Shown: positions 28,567 through 37,350, numbered from the stretch's first letter. The stretch: 64,000 nucleotides of DNA from Pseudomonadota bacterium (GCA_021801025.1 JAJYYK010000002.1:186001-250000); one strand, 5' to 3'. Notes: generated from the letters alone by a model not told the origin. Translations and numbers: made by a program.

Positions 28567-28661
28567 GGAAACCGTGACCGCTTACCATCAGCATAGCAAA
28601 CACCAATTTAGAGCGCTACGCCGCCGATCCAGAGGCCCTGGACTGGAGCGCACAACGGTAA
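28567..28661 (+). pseudogene. Possible remnant of a SagB/ThcOx-type nitroreductase N-terminus
   Basis: Two frames joined by a one-base shift read TVTAYHQHSKHQF then ERYAADPEALDWSAQ. This resembles the start of SagB/ThcOx-family proteins (YHxxTKHxxxRYAxGPxxLDWxxQP). It then hits a stop and similarity fades. Only about 30 residues support this, so the call is tentative. Confidence 0.35.
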
Positions 28662-28781
28662 AGCCGCTCCAGCGTTGTCGCCTAACGCCTGCAGGTTGGT
28701 GCTGCCCCACAGATTAAATCACTGGATAACTTCACAACGCTGGATGTGTCGGGCAAGTTAGTGTGCCTGAATTTATCTAAA

Positions 28782-28893
28782 TTTCTTGCTGGTTTAAGAC
28801 CCCGCCCTTCAGGGCGGTAGGAGCGCCACGCTCCAGCGAAAGCTGGAGTGATAGATGGCGCGGTTGGGAAGGGGATGCACACCCCTTCCCAAC
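28782..28893 (+). repeat. IS200/IS605-like end sequence followed by hairpins (copy 1)
   Basis: TTTCTTGCTGGTTTAA (28782-28797) is shared exactly with copy 2 at 35457. It is followed by a CCGCCCT/AGGGCGG hairpin (28802-28817), then GGAGCG/CGCTCC (28820-28834), CTCCAGC/GCTGGAG (28831-28848) and a 12-bp stem at 28863-28893. The right ends of tnpB-type elements carry such hairpins; no tnpA or tnpB is present. Confidence 0.5.
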
Positions 28894-29005
28894 TGAATAT
28901 CCATCGACCGTATGGGCGATGACCTTATTGCTTGCGGCATACTTGAATTTGAGCACAATGCCCTAATTTTCATCGTATGGTTTTTCCAACTTGGAGAATA
29001 CTGCG

Positions 29006-29827
29006 ATGCAACACATTCGACAGCCTGCCGTTGCCGGCACGTTTTATCCGGGTGTATCAAGTACCTTAACGCATGATGTCGAGGCCTTTCTGGCAGCAGC
29101 CAGACTGGAACACGGCTCACCCACCCACGACAAATTACCCAAAGCAATCATTGTGCCGCATGCCGGTTATGTTTACTCCGGCGAGATCGCTGCCGCAGCC
29201 TATGCCAGTCTGGCTGCCGGGCGCGATCAAATTACACGCGTGGTATTGCTCGGCCCTGTGCACCGCGTACCCGTACGCGGCTTGGCTTTGCCTGATGTGG
29301 ATCTGTTTGCGACGCCGCTGGGTAATATTCCCATTGACAAAGACGCGGTTGCCTTGCTCAATATGCTGCCTCAAATTGTCACCAGTGCCGCAGCCCATGC
29401 CTGGGAACATTCGCTGGAAGTGCAATTGCCTTTCCTGCAATCGGTATTGGGCCATTTCAAACTGATCCCTTTGGCGGTTGGCGATGCGACCGACGTTGAA
29501 GTCGCCGACGTACTGGAAGCATTGTGGGGCGGCCCGGAGACTTTGATCGTCATCAGTTCCGACCTGTCGCATTTTCTGCCCTATGCCACAGCACAAGCTG
29601 TGGATCGACAAACCGCCCAGCACATTCTGGCGCTGCAGGGTCCGCTAACCCACGAACAAGCCTGCGGCGGCACGCCCATTAACGGCATGTTGCTGGCTGC
29701 CAAACGCCACCATCTGCATCCATTGTTACTGGACTTGCGCAACTCGGGTGACACCGCTGGCGATAAAGATCGCGTAGTCGGGTATGCATCATTTGCATTG
29801 ATGGAGGAGATCGACTATGCGAACTGA
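29006..29827 (+). CDS. amrB: MEMO-family protein, AmmeMemoRadiSam system protein B
   Basis: A 273-residue MEMO1 homologue. Typical blocks are RQPAVAGTFYPG, IIVPHAGYVYSGEIAA, LLGPVHRVPVRGLALP, EHSLEVQLPFLQ and VISSDLSHFLPY, which place the conserved metal-binding residues (two His and one Cys, the Cys in HEQACGG). The fold resembles class III nonheme-iron dioxygenases. The ATG at 29006 has a GGAG ribosome site. It overlaps the AMMECR1 gene, so the trio is translated together. Confidence 0.93.
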   Translation: MQHIRQPAVAGTFYPGVSSTLTHDVEAFLAAARLEHGSPTHDKLPKAIIVPHAGYVYSGEIAAAAYASLAAGRDQITRVVLLGPVHRVPVRGLALPDVDLFATPLGNIPIDKDAVALLNMLPQIVTSAAAHAWEHSLEVQLPFLQSVLGHFKLIPLAVGDATDVEVADVLEALWGGPETLIVISSDLSHFLPYATAQAVDRQTAQHILALQGPLTHEQACGGTPINGMLLAAKRHHLHPLLLDLRNSGDTAGDKDRVVGYASFALMEEIDYAN

Positions 29828-30374
29828 GTATGGTCAAATTTTACTACCGATTGCTCGCTCAGCCATCGCTGAGAAATTTGGTCAGATCATTCCTGCCAAT
29901 GAAGATGACAGCTGGCTGCAGGAACACCGGGCCTGTTTCGTTACGCTCACGCAGCGCGGGCAATTGCGCGGTTGCATCGGCACACTGGAAGCGCATCGCT
30001 CACTGCTATTCGATGTCAAAGCCAATGCACAAGCTGCCGCATTTCACGACCCGCGCTTTCCTCCCCTGACAAAAGCCGAACTGGACGCTACTGAGGTTGA
30101 GGTATCCCTGTTGTCGGTGATGCAAGACATGACTTTTCTCAATGAACAGGACGCGCTGGCGCAATTGCGCCCGGAAGTGGATGGTGTTTTGTTTGAATAC
30201 GGTCATTACCGCAGCACTTTTTTGCCGCAAGTATGGGAACAATTGCCCGACCCAACCGAATTCATGGCTCATTTGAAACACAAAGCCGGCCTTAGCCCAG
30301 GCTTCTGGGCTGAAGGGGTGAGGTTATCTCGCTATACGGTAAGCAAGTGGAAAGAAGGGGTCCCCACAGAATGA
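29817..30374 (+). CDS. amrA: AMMECR1-domain protein, AmmeMemoRadiSam system protein A
   Basis: A 185-residue AMMECR1 domain protein containing the invariant LRGCIGTLE motif near residue 51, with PRFPPLTKAELD and EVSLLS blocks. The RGCIG Cys is strictly conserved in the family and suggests a catalytic or modified residue. Function in bacteria is unknown. It overlaps amrB upstream and amrS downstream (ATGA), indicating a tightly coupled operon. Confidence 0.93.
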   Translation: MRTEYGQILLPIARSAIAEKFGQIIPANEDDSWLQEHRACFVTLTQRGQLRGCIGTLEAHRSLLFDVKANAQAAAFHDPRFPPLTKAELDATEVEVSLLSVMQDMTFLNEQDALAQLRPEVDGVLFEYGHYRSTFLPQVWEQLPDPTEFMAHLKHKAGLSPGFWAEGVRLSRYTVSKWKEGVPTE

Positions 30375-31459
30375 TTGCAACCAACCATCATCCCGGTAAA
30401 TATTGGCATGTCATCGATGATGATCGCATCCAGTGCGACCTGTGCCCGCGTGACTGCAAACTTAAGGAAGGTCAGCGAGGTGCCTGCTTTGTGCGCATGC
30501 GCGAAGACAATCAAATCGTATTGACCACCTATGGGCGTTCATCCGGGTTTTGCATCGACCCCATAGAGAAGAAGCCGCTGAATCATTTTTATCCCGGTAG
30601 CAGTGTGCTGTCGTTCGGCACAGCAGGCTGCAATCTGGCGTGTAAGTTCTGCCAGAACTGGGACATCAGCAAATCCAAAGACATGGATAAGCTGATGGAT
30701 CAAGCTGCGCCAGAGACCATCGCCATCGCCGCCGAACAAAGTGGGTGCAAGAGCGTAGCCTTTACTTACAACGATCCAGTCATTTTTGCCGAGTACGCCA
30801 TGGATACGGCAGACGCCTGCCACGCGCGCGGCATCAAAACTGTTGCCGTAACTGCCGGTTATATTCACGACGCGGCACGGCGTGATTTTTTCAGCAAGAT
30901 GGATGCGTCCAATGTTGACCTCAAAGCCTTTACCGAAGACTTCTATTTCAAGCTGACGGGTTCACAATTGCAACCCGTGCTGGACACGCTTGTTTATCTC
31001 AAGCACGAAACTGATGTCTGGTTTGAAATCACTACTCTGCTCATCCCCGGCAAAAATGATTCCGAAGCCGAAATCACTGCCATGTGCCAATGGATCATGC
31101 AGCAACTGGGGCCCGATGTGCCCCTGCATTTTTCAGCGTTTCATCCTGATTACAAAATGCCGGACATTCCGCAAACGCCCACATCCACGCTGATCATGGC
31201 GCGAGACATCGCATTGCGTGCAGGTTTGCATTATGTTTACACTGGCAACGTACATCACGCCGATGGTGATACCACTTTTTGCCCTGACTGCCACGCGCCG
31301 CTCATTGTGCGCGACTGGTACCAGATCAAATCATATCGCCTGACGCCGGATGGTCACTGCCCGGATTGCAACAGCCTGATCGCAGGCAGATTTGATGCCA
31401 AGCCGGGCAAGTTTGGCCGGCAACGCATCCCGATTGCGATCAATCAGGATTGGGTCTGA
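30371..31459 (+). CDS. amrS: Radical SAM enzyme, AmmeMemoRadiSam system (AmrS)
   Basis: A 362-residue radical SAM protein. An N-terminal CDLCPRDC site precedes the SAM cluster motif Cys87-X3-Cys91-X2-Cys94 (GCNLACKFCQNW). A C-terminal double zinc-ribbon-like region has CPDC twice. This architecture is the AmrS family, encoded beside MEMO and AMMECR1 in bacteria and archaea and suspected to modify a protein or small molecule. The ATG at 30371 overlaps the amrA stop; a GTG at 30347 has no ribosome site. Confidence 0.93.
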   Translation: MIATNHHPGKYWHVIDDDRIQCDLCPRDCKLKEGQRGACFVRMREDNQIVLTTYGRSSGFCIDPIEKKPLNHFYPGSSVLSFGTAGCNLACKFCQNWDISKSKDMDKLMDQAAPETIAIAAEQSGCKSVAFTYNDPVIFAEYAMDTADACHARGIKTVAVTAGYIHDAARRDFFSKMDASNVDLKAFTEDFYFKLTGSQLQPVLDTLVYLKHETDVWFEITTLLIPGKNDSEAEITAMCQWIMQQLGPDVPLHFSAFHPDYKMPDIPQTPTSTLIMARDIALRAGLHYVYTGNVHHADGDTTFCPDCHAPLIVRDWYQIKSYRLTPDGHCPDCNSLIAGRFDAKPGKFGRQRIPIAINQDWV

Positions 31460-31528
31460 TTCAATCCGGATTTGACTGATTGCTGGCAAGCCGCTTGCTA
31501 AGTGGTACGAAAAAATGGAGACGGACCG

Positions 31529-32182
31529 ATGACTGCCCTGCTTGAACAACTTGTTCACATTCCCAGCGACTCTATTCATATTGAAGGCATGCTGGAACTA
31601 CCGGAAAATGCGCAGGGCATCGTGCTGTTTGCCCACGGCAGCGGCAGCAGCCGCCACAGCCCGCGCAACAACTATGTCGCCAGAATATTGCGCGAGGCAG
31701 GTATTGGGACGCTGCTGATGGACTTACTGACGCAGCAGGAAGACATGAATTATGAAACCCGTTTTGATATTCCGCTGCTCACCCATCGCCTGCTGGATGC
31801 CACACGCTGGATCGGCCATGAGCCAGTCACGCAAAACTTACCTGCAGGATATTTTGGCGCGAGCACCGGCGCGGCGGCTGCACTACAGGCCGCCGCACAA
31901 TCCCCGCACAACATTGCAGCAGTCGTTTCGCGCGGTGGGCGTCCTGATCTTGCCGGTGCTGCGGCACTGGGCAAAGTACGCGCACCAACACTGTTACTGG
32001 TTGGGGGCTTTGATGACGTAGTCATCGAGTTGAATCAGAGTGCTTACGATCTGCTGAATTGCCAGAAAGTCTTCACCATCATTCCTGGTGCGACGCATTT
32101 GTTTGAAGAGCCTGGCACACTGGAACAAGTCGCCCACCAAGCAGCGGCCTGGTTTAAAAAATACCTGACACCCAAAATCTAA
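31529..32182 (+). CDS. Alpha/beta hydrolase, dienelactone hydrolase-like
   Basis: A 217-residue cytosolic hydrolase with oxyanion-loop segment LFAHGSGSSRHSPRN, nucleophile elbow GASTGAAAA, an acidic residue in LLVGGFDDVV and a catalytic His in PGATHLFEEPG. Similar enzymes are often fused or adjacent to the type of phosphoribosyltransferase found convergently at 32201, so the pair is a recurring module of unknown substrate. The ATG at 31529 has an ATGGAG ribosome site. Confidence 0.85.
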   Translation: MTALLEQLVHIPSDSIHIEGMLELPENAQGIVLFAHGSGSSRHSPRNNYVARILREAGIGTLLMDLLTQQEDMNYETRFDIPLLTHRLLDATRWIGHEPVTQNLPAGYFGASTGAAAALQAAAQSPHNIAAVVSRGGRPDLAGAAALGKVRAPTLLLVGGFDDVVIELNQSAYDLLNCQKVFTIIPGATHLFEEPGTLEQVAHQAAAWFKKYLTPKI

Positions 32183-32200
32183 TGCCAGCAAAATCAATGC

Positions 32201-32827
32201 CTATGCACTGTCTTTTAATATTGCGATCACTTCCTCATCTTCTATCTGCGGAAAATCCGCATAGAACTGCCCCACAGCCTGAAAATGCTCGGGCGCTTCC
32301 AGACAAATCACTTCATCGGCATATTGTTGTACCTTGATCAAGGTGTCTGGGGGAGACACCGGGACAGCACAAATCAATTTTTCCGGGTGCCTGGCACGCA
32401 AACTGTGCAATGCGGAAATCATGGTTGAACCAGTTGCCAAACCGTCATCAATCACAATAACAATACGGTTACTGGGGTCAATAGGAGGACGTATCGGGGT
32501 ATATTGGGCACGACGCTGACGTATTGTTTCCATTTGCAACCGCTTTTCAGACGCGATGTAATCGGGCGTACCGCCTGCCGCTGCCGCATAATCGGCAATA
32601 AAACTCCAGCCGCTTTCATCCACCGAGCCAATCGCAAATTCCGGATGAAATGGTGCTCGCAACTTGCGCACCAGCACCACATCAAAGTCGCCATCCAAAC
32701 GGTCTGCAATGAGTTTCGCCATGGGCACCGAACCACGGGGAATGGCCAGAATCAACGGATTTTTTCCCTGATATTGCATCAGCTTATCCGCCAGTTGTTT
32801 TGCTGCATCATCACGATCACGGAACAT
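32201..32827 (-). CDS. Phosphoribosyltransferase-family protein
   Basis: A 208-residue type I phosphoribosyltransferase fold. The PRPP-binding loop is VIVIDDGLATGSTM and the N-terminal block ILAIPRGSVPMAKLIADRL is typical. Members with this N-terminus are usually found with dienelactone-type hydrolases and their base substrate is unknown. It starts four bases downstream of the CHAD gene stop, so the two are coupled. Confidence 0.87.
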   Translation of the reverse strand: MFRDRDDAAKQLADKLMQYQGKNPLILAIPRGSVPMAKLIADRLDGDFDVVLVRKLRAPFHPEFAIGSVDESGWSFIADYAAAAGGTPDYIASEKRLQMETIRQRRAQYTPIRPPIDPSNRIVIVIDDGLATGSTMISALHSLRARHPEKLICAVPVSPPDTLIKVQQYADEVICLEAPEHFQAVGQFYADFPQIEDEEVIAILKDSA

Positions 32828-32831
32828 GCAC

Positions 32832-33797
32832 TTACCTCCCCTTCATCTTGTTAAACAACCGATTGAAAGTTTTCTGCTGCCTTGTTTCCACCAACGCGGC
32901 GAAATGCTGTTTGAATGATTTACGTACTTTAATCTTGCGTTTTTCGAGTCGGCGCCTCATTAACTTAATGGCACACAACGCGTTTTTCATCACCGGTGTG
33001 GCTGGTGCCTGTTGCCGGAATGTCACCAGAAAAGCCTGCTGAACCTGCAAATCCTGATATTCGCCCAGCACATCTTGCAGTGACTTTAACACATTGAGCG
33101 GTTGCTTAAGCATGATCGCCGAATAGCCGCTTTGAAAAAATTCAATCAGGTAACGTAATTTTTTACAGGATTTTCGTAATGCATGTAAATCTTGCGGGGG
33201 ACTGTGTGCCCGGATTGCGTTGCCTTGCTTCATGACGCGACGCAACATGTGCCAAATGCGCCTGTTCGCAAAACTGGGCAATGAACACCTGGCATCAGGC
33301 AGTCTGTTGCAAACAGGTAACGGTGAGGCCAAATAGGCAGTCCAAGCGGCAATCAGCCTGATATAACGTCGTGAGTTCAAACTTTCGACTAATTGCTGAT
33401 GGGCTAACTGCTGCCGATGCTGCAAAAACTCGTACAATGGCGCCAGATCTTTGCATGTTGCTGGCCCCAAGCGGGTCTTGTCGGCTTCAAGCCTGCACAG
33501 ATAAACATCCAGATCACGCACTCGCCCCGTGAGTTCATTCAACCACGCAAACCCGCGACTGAGTTGCCGCCTGTTGCGTTGTGGCATCACGCCGCGAATC
33601 TGTCCGAGTAAAACATGTTGCCGTCGCACGGCAATGCGGAAATTATGCAGAAATTCCGGGTCTACCCCTGCCTGAACACCAACCACATTGGCATTCATCA
33701 TCGCCAGCAATCGTTGCATAATGGCGCGAACGGTCTCATCTACCCTCATACCGGCAGTAAAATTTAAATCGGGATTGGACGCAACCACCGGTGGCAA
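32832..33797 (-). CDS. CHAD-domain protein (polyphosphate-binding family)
   Basis: A 321-residue, very basic helical protein with the conserved His/Arg blocks of CHAD domains: EFLHNFRIAVRR near residue 48, RVRDLDV near residue 92 and DLHALRKSCKKLRYLIEFF near residue 204. CHAD proteins bind inorganic polyphosphate. The start is uncertain. TTG at 33797 has an AGGA site seven bases upstream. A rare ATT at 33819-33821 sits behind a better AAGGAG site and would add eight residues. It is coupled to the phosphoribosyltransferase gene. Confidence 0.85.
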   Translation of the reverse strand: MPPVVASNPDLNFTAGMRVDETVRAIMQRLLAMMNANVVGVQAGVDPEFLHNFRIAVRRQHVLLGQIRGVMPQRNRRQLSRGFAWLNELTGRVRDLDVYLCRLEADKTRLGPATCKDLAPLYEFLQHRQQLAHQQLVESLNSRRYIRLIAAWTAYLASPLPVCNRLPDARCSLPSFANRRIWHMLRRVMKQGNAIRAHSPPQDLHALRKSCKKLRYLIEFFQSGYSAIMLKQPLNVLKSLQDVLGEYQDLQVQQAFLVTFRQQAPATPVMKNALCAIKLMRRRLEKRKIKVRKSFKQHFAALVETRQQKTFNRLFNKMKGR

Positions 33798-33878
33798 AGC
33801 CGATCCTGCTGCAATTTGAATGGCTTAACTCCTTTTCTGATCAATCAAACCCATCGCAGACGCCGGGTTGAATGATGC

Positions 33879-34679
33879 TCACACCAGTGCCAAAATCACA
33901 TTGGCGGCATTGAACATGGCACAAACCGGGGTATCCGTCATCAACCCCATCTGTTCGGCCACATCATTATTCACCACAGCGGTGATTATTTTTTCATTGT
34001 GCAAGCGCACGCTGACTTCCGTGTACAAATCACCGGGATGAAGATGACGAATCACGCCGCAAAAACGATTTTCAAAACTGATCCCCAACACGGTATCCGT
34101 ACTCAGCACCACTGCACCGGCCTTGAACAAAGCATACACCTCCATGCCCTCCACCAAACCCATCGCTTGCATGCTGTGTTGCGTGACCACAGCGATGATC
34201 TGATTTTCAGCATCAATACGGATATGCACCTCGACGTGGACCGGGCCAGCCAGCAAACGCGTGATACGTCCGGAAAATTGATTACGCGCGCTGGTGGTCA
34301 ATGAAAATTTACGCAACAGGCGCTGGAATTCATCAAAATCCTCTAACCCTCCCGCCAGAGTACCCAGTGCGCGCTGATATTCACCTTCTATTGCACGGAA
34401 CAGGTGAATCACGCGGCGTCCATGGTCAGTCAAACGCGTGCCCCCACCATGCTTTCCTCCGGTGGTACGCTCTACCAAAGGGGTGTCAGACTGGTTATTC
34501 ATGGCGTCAACCGTATCCCACGCACCACGATAACTCACCCCCACAACCTTTGCTGCTTGACTAATTGACCCATGCGTGCCGATGGCTTCGAGCAAATCGA
34601 TCCGCTGTCCGCCCAAAAAAGAAACGCCATCTTTCTCCAACAAAAAACGGCCCTTAAAACGCTGACTGCTTTCAGACAT
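33879..34679 (-). CDS. modE: ModE, molybdate-responsive regulator
   Basis: A 266-residue regulator. Its N-terminal winged helix-turn-helix (SISQAAKVVGVSYRGAWDTV, then TGGKHGGGTRLTDHG) is followed by two Mop domains starting TSARNQFSGRI and ISFENRFCGVI. Molybdate-loaded ModE represses modABC in well-studied bacteria. A canonical ModE operator lies upstream of modA here (39948-39971). The ATG at 34679 has a GGGAG site. Confidence 0.95.
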   Translation of the reverse strand: MSESSQRFKGRFLLEKDGVSFLGGQRIDLLEAIGTHGSISQAAKVVGVSYRGAWDTVDAMNNQSDTPLVERTTGGKHGGGTRLTDHGRRVIHLFRAIEGEYQRALGTLAGGLEDFDEFQRLLRKFSLTTSARNQFSGRITRLLAGPVHVEVHIRIDAENQIIAVVTQHSMQAMGLVEGMEVYALFKAGAVVLSTDTVLGISFENRFCGVIRHLHPGDLYTEVSVRLHNEKIITAVVNNDVAEQMGLMTDTPVCAMFNAANVILALV

Positions 34680-34853
34680 ATGCACTCCCAAGCTTCGAAC
34701 ACGAGCTGATCATTCTACAGCCTGAAAGGCTATCTGACTTAAAGAAAATTGACTGTAATAATGAAGTCAATCAGGCTTCAAGCTGGCTGGATGATGGCAG
34801 AAACAACAGCTTGTCAATGTAAAATTCGCCCCATGATCAAAATATTGCAATAA

Positions 34854-35384
34854 CTATTGCTCTACCACCCTAAACTGCGCATGGCAGGCCACGCAGCCTT
34901 CAGTCACTTTACTCAATGCACGCAATGTTACAGGATAATCAGATGTGCTCGCTGCCGCGCGACTCACCGCAGCAAACCGATCGGCCGCATGATGCATGGA
35001 TACCCCCACATCATGCATAGCCTTCGGCATATAAGGCGCGATATCGCTGCTGGCTGACAGCGCCCCGGAAATACTGGGAAAATGCTGTGCGTCAGATGGG
35101 TTGCCAGCCATGGAAGGCATGCGACACGCCGCAGATCCCGGTGCAGACAAACCCAAATGCTGTTGGGCAATTTGTGCGGCGCGTTCAAACTCGCCGTTGG
35201 CCAATGCGGCCTGAATGTCTGCAATTTCTACCAGATGCTGACGCATCCCCGCCAAAAAATGCGCCCGCACTGCAGCGGGAACCTTGACGACTTGCCGGGT
35301 ATCCAATAGCTGAAGCGCATCAGCGGCAAAAACAAACTGCGTCACGAAAATCAAACTAATTGTTACCAAAAATTGTCGTTTCAT
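34854..35384 (-). CDS. Cytochrome c'-like class II c-type cytochrome
   Basis: A 176-residue exported protein. Residues 1-20 form a Sec signal peptide ending at FVFAAD. The haem motif CVACH lies near the C-terminus (EGCVACHAQFRV), the mark of class II cytochromes, which fold as four-helix bundles and often bind NO. A preceding region has several His and Met residues. It lies between modE and a porin, and no partner is obvious. Confidence 0.75.
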   Translation of the reverse strand: MKRQFLVTISLIFVTQFVFAADALQLLDTRQVVKVPAAVRAHFLAGMRQHLVEIADIQAALANGEFERAAQIAQQHLGLSAPGSAACRMPSMAGNPSDAQHFPSISGALSASSDIAPYMPKAMHDVGVSMHHAADRFAAVSRAAASTSDYPVTLRALSKVTEGCVACHAQFRVVEQ

Positions 35385-35456
35385 GTCAAGAGTCCTACCT
35401 GTGTTCGTCCTGGATATTACAATTTAGCAACAATCGTGCCATTTCTGCTTGTCTTT

Positions 35457-35504
35457 TTTCTTGCTGGTTTAATACCCCGGCCTTTAGGCCGGGGACCTCA
35501 TTGC
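35457..35504 (+). repeat. IS-end-like repeat downstream of the porin (copy 2)
   Basis: TTTCTTGCTGGTTTAA (35457-35472), hairpin CCCCGGCC/GGCCGGGG (35475-35494) and the 14-mer GGGGACCTCATTGC (35491-35504). The first segment matches copy 1; the 14-mer and CTTGCTGGTT match copy 3, which lies inverted on the other side of the porin. Confidence 0.6.
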
Positions 35505-35576
35505 CGGAAACATGACGGAGCTGATGGATGATTCGGCTTAAAATAAAACCAAACCGATTCCCGCCCGCAGGTTTCA

Positions 35577-36932
35577 TCAAAAGTTATACTGCATCATAAT
35601 GCGATTATCCACATAAGCAGATCCCATCAACGGCACATCATGCTCTATACCCAAACGGTCGCGCAAGCTCAAGCCTTTGAGTTTGCCTGTGAAATGCCAC
35701 GCCACATCCAGCATATAAGCACGCACATTGGCCACAGGCACCCCAGGGGTCTGATCGGTGTAGTATTCTGACACCGTAGGAATAATGTCCAAATTAGACA
35801 AGGGGTGCAGATTAGCGCCCAGCATCCACGCACTGCCCGGTGCCCGTGCAGACACCAAACCGTAGTTCATTACCGTGGTGTATAACGGATCCGTATTATA
35901 AATCTGGGTATAGGGCGAGAACAGGTTCCCGTTGTACACTTTATTTGTCGTACTCACCCCTGTAGCGGGATTAATTCCCGGTGTCGTGATCGCGCCATTG
36001 CTGGGTACATTGTTATAGGCTACAAATACATTGCCTAAATGTTGCTTCAAGTTCATGCCCAGTTTCAAACCATACACTTGGGCATTGATAGGGCCAGCAT
36101 CTTCGCTACCCAAACCGGTTTCATTCACATACTGACCATCAATAAACCAGGTTCTCCCTGCGAAGGCGGGGGCGTAACCACCTTCCAGATAGGTCATCTG
36201 CGCCAGATTATCCCATTGATATAACCAGGCCGCCGCACTCACTTCTTGCCCTTTGTAAGTCAAACCGGCATCCGTTGCACCACCACTTTCTGCAAGCGTG
36301 ACCAATTTGTCATACGGCAAGACGGCCAGACTGGTTTCATCAAATGCGGCATTGCTGCGATCCTTGTATTGAAAAATACGATCTATCGACAATTGCGCGC
36401 CAGACGAACCCAAACTCATTTGCGTGCTCACCCCTTCAAACAGGTTGGGAATCATAAACCCGTCGCTGAGGTTGTTCCAGGGGTTATTAATCAGCTCATT
36501 CCCGGCGCGAAGCATAAAACCCGGGTTCTGGTATTGCAACCAGGCTTCGCCCAGGGAAGTTTGAGTGCGATTGGTGCCCATCAGCAGAGGATTCAAATAG
36601 GGCAGGTTATAACCAGTGGGATCTTTACCAGGGGTATAATTATTCATGCCGATGTCGTAAGCGCCATACAAGGCTGCTGCCGCAGAAAATCCATCCCAGA
36701 TAGCGGTTTCGAGTTTCACCTTCCCTCCAAATGAAACCGCATTCATATCTCTTAAAAAAGCAGGTTGTGCACCCGCATAGTCACGACCGAAGTCATACAG
36801 ACGGGCATCACCCGACACATCACCATTGCTGAACCAGTCTGAAAAATTCGTTGCTTCAGCCGCATAAACTTGGCTACAGGCTGACGATAGCCCCATCGCC
36901 ACCACAATTGCTGACAATTTAAAATATTTCAT
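35577..36932 (-). CDS. Outer-membrane porin (OprD/OprB-like beta-barrel)
   Basis: A 451-residue exported barrel protein. The signal peptide (MKYFKLSAIVVAMGLSSACS, cleavage near YAAEAT) is followed by alternating amphipathic strands rich in Tyr, Gly and Asn, and the chain ends in Phe, the usual outer-membrane assembly signal. Blocks such as SGDARLYDFGRDY and GEAWLQYQNPGFMLRAGNE suggest an OprD-like substrate-specific porin. Placement between modE and modABC raises the idea of oxyanion uptake, but I saw no ModE site. The ATG at 36932 has an AAGGGG site; a longer frame from 37010 is unlikely. Confidence 0.8.
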   Translation of the reverse strand: MKYFKLSAIVVAMGLSSACSQVYAAEATNFSDWFSNGDVSGDARLYDFGRDYAGAQPAFLRDMNAVSFGGKVKLETAIWDGFSAAAALYGAYDIGMNNYTPGKDPTGYNLPYLNPLLMGTNRTQTSLGEAWLQYQNPGFMLRAGNELINNPWNNLSDGFMIPNLFEGVSTQMSLGSSGAQLSIDRIFQYKDRSNAAFDETSLAVLPYDKLVTLAESGGATDAGLTYKGQEVSAAAWLYQWDNLAQMTYLEGGYAPAFAGRTWFIDGQYVNETGLGSEDAGPINAQVYGLKLGMNLKQHLGNVFVAYNNVPSNGAITTPGINPATGVSTTNKVYNGNLFSPYTQIYNTDPLYTTVMNYGLVSARAPGSAWMLGANLHPLSNLDIIPTVSEYYTDQTPGVPVANVRAYMLDVAWHFTGKLKGLSLRDRLGIEHDVPLMGSAYVDNRIMMQYNF

Positions 36933-37350
36933 GACCAACCCCTTTTTACCGTTGAAATTTAAAATTTTTTTATTTGCTTCTGTTTGACCGACTGCGTTAC
37001 CGTAATGCAATTACTTGCTTAACGATAAGCAAAAGATATGCCAAAGAAAAATTTAGCGCATTTAAATTCAATGAATCACAGCAAACCGGTTGGGCCTGTA
37101 GCCCCTGAAGCAATGAGGTCCCCGACCTTCAGTCCACAGCTTTCAACCAGCAAGTCGAAATGATAAAATAACATAACGATTGTAGTATTCAATACATTTA
37201 GTGTAAGCATCTCGACATAACGAGTATTGATTTGTACATCATCATATGGCACTGGCATGCCGCTCGGTGACAAGGGGAAGCCGACAAGCGCGGAGGGGAT
37301 CCTGCTCGGGTGTCATTAGTCCAGGGGCCTGAGACCGGTCTGACCGCTTT
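36933..37350. other. Gap between porin and modC
   Basis: This 418-base gap contains the porin promoter region, a small GTAAT/ATTAC inverted repeat near 37000 and the inverted IS-end-like repeat at 37110-37154. No credible ORF was found. A CGTTA...TAACG pair around 36995-37025 has the wrong spacing for a ModE site. Confidence 0.5.
37110..37154 (-). repeat. IS-end-like repeat upstream of the porin (copy 3, inverted)
   Basis: The minus strand reads CTTGCTGGTT (37145-37154) and GGGGACCTCATTGC (37110-37123), both identical to copy 2. Copies 2 and 3 therefore form inverted flanks 1.6 kb apart around the porin gene. Confidence 0.6.

Larger units (their letters stand above)
28314..29005. other. Gap with gene remnant and hairpin cluster
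   Basis: This 692-base gap holds a possible SagB-like remnant (28567-28661), an IS-end-like sequence shared with two other sites (28782-28817), and a chain of hairpins up to 28893. It looks like a site of past insertion and decay. Promoters for the kinase and for the MEMO-family gene must also be here but were not resolved. Confidence 0.55.

Noticed and set aside
28673-28765. attC-like (integron) ends, GCCTAAC followed by GTTAGTG about 80 bases later
   Set aside because: The second core breaks the GTTRRRY rule at two positions and no integrase or cassette array is present.
36995-37025. CGTTA...TAACG pair upstream of the porin as a ModE box
   Set aside because: The arms are only five bases and the spacing is longer than in the true box at 39948-39971.
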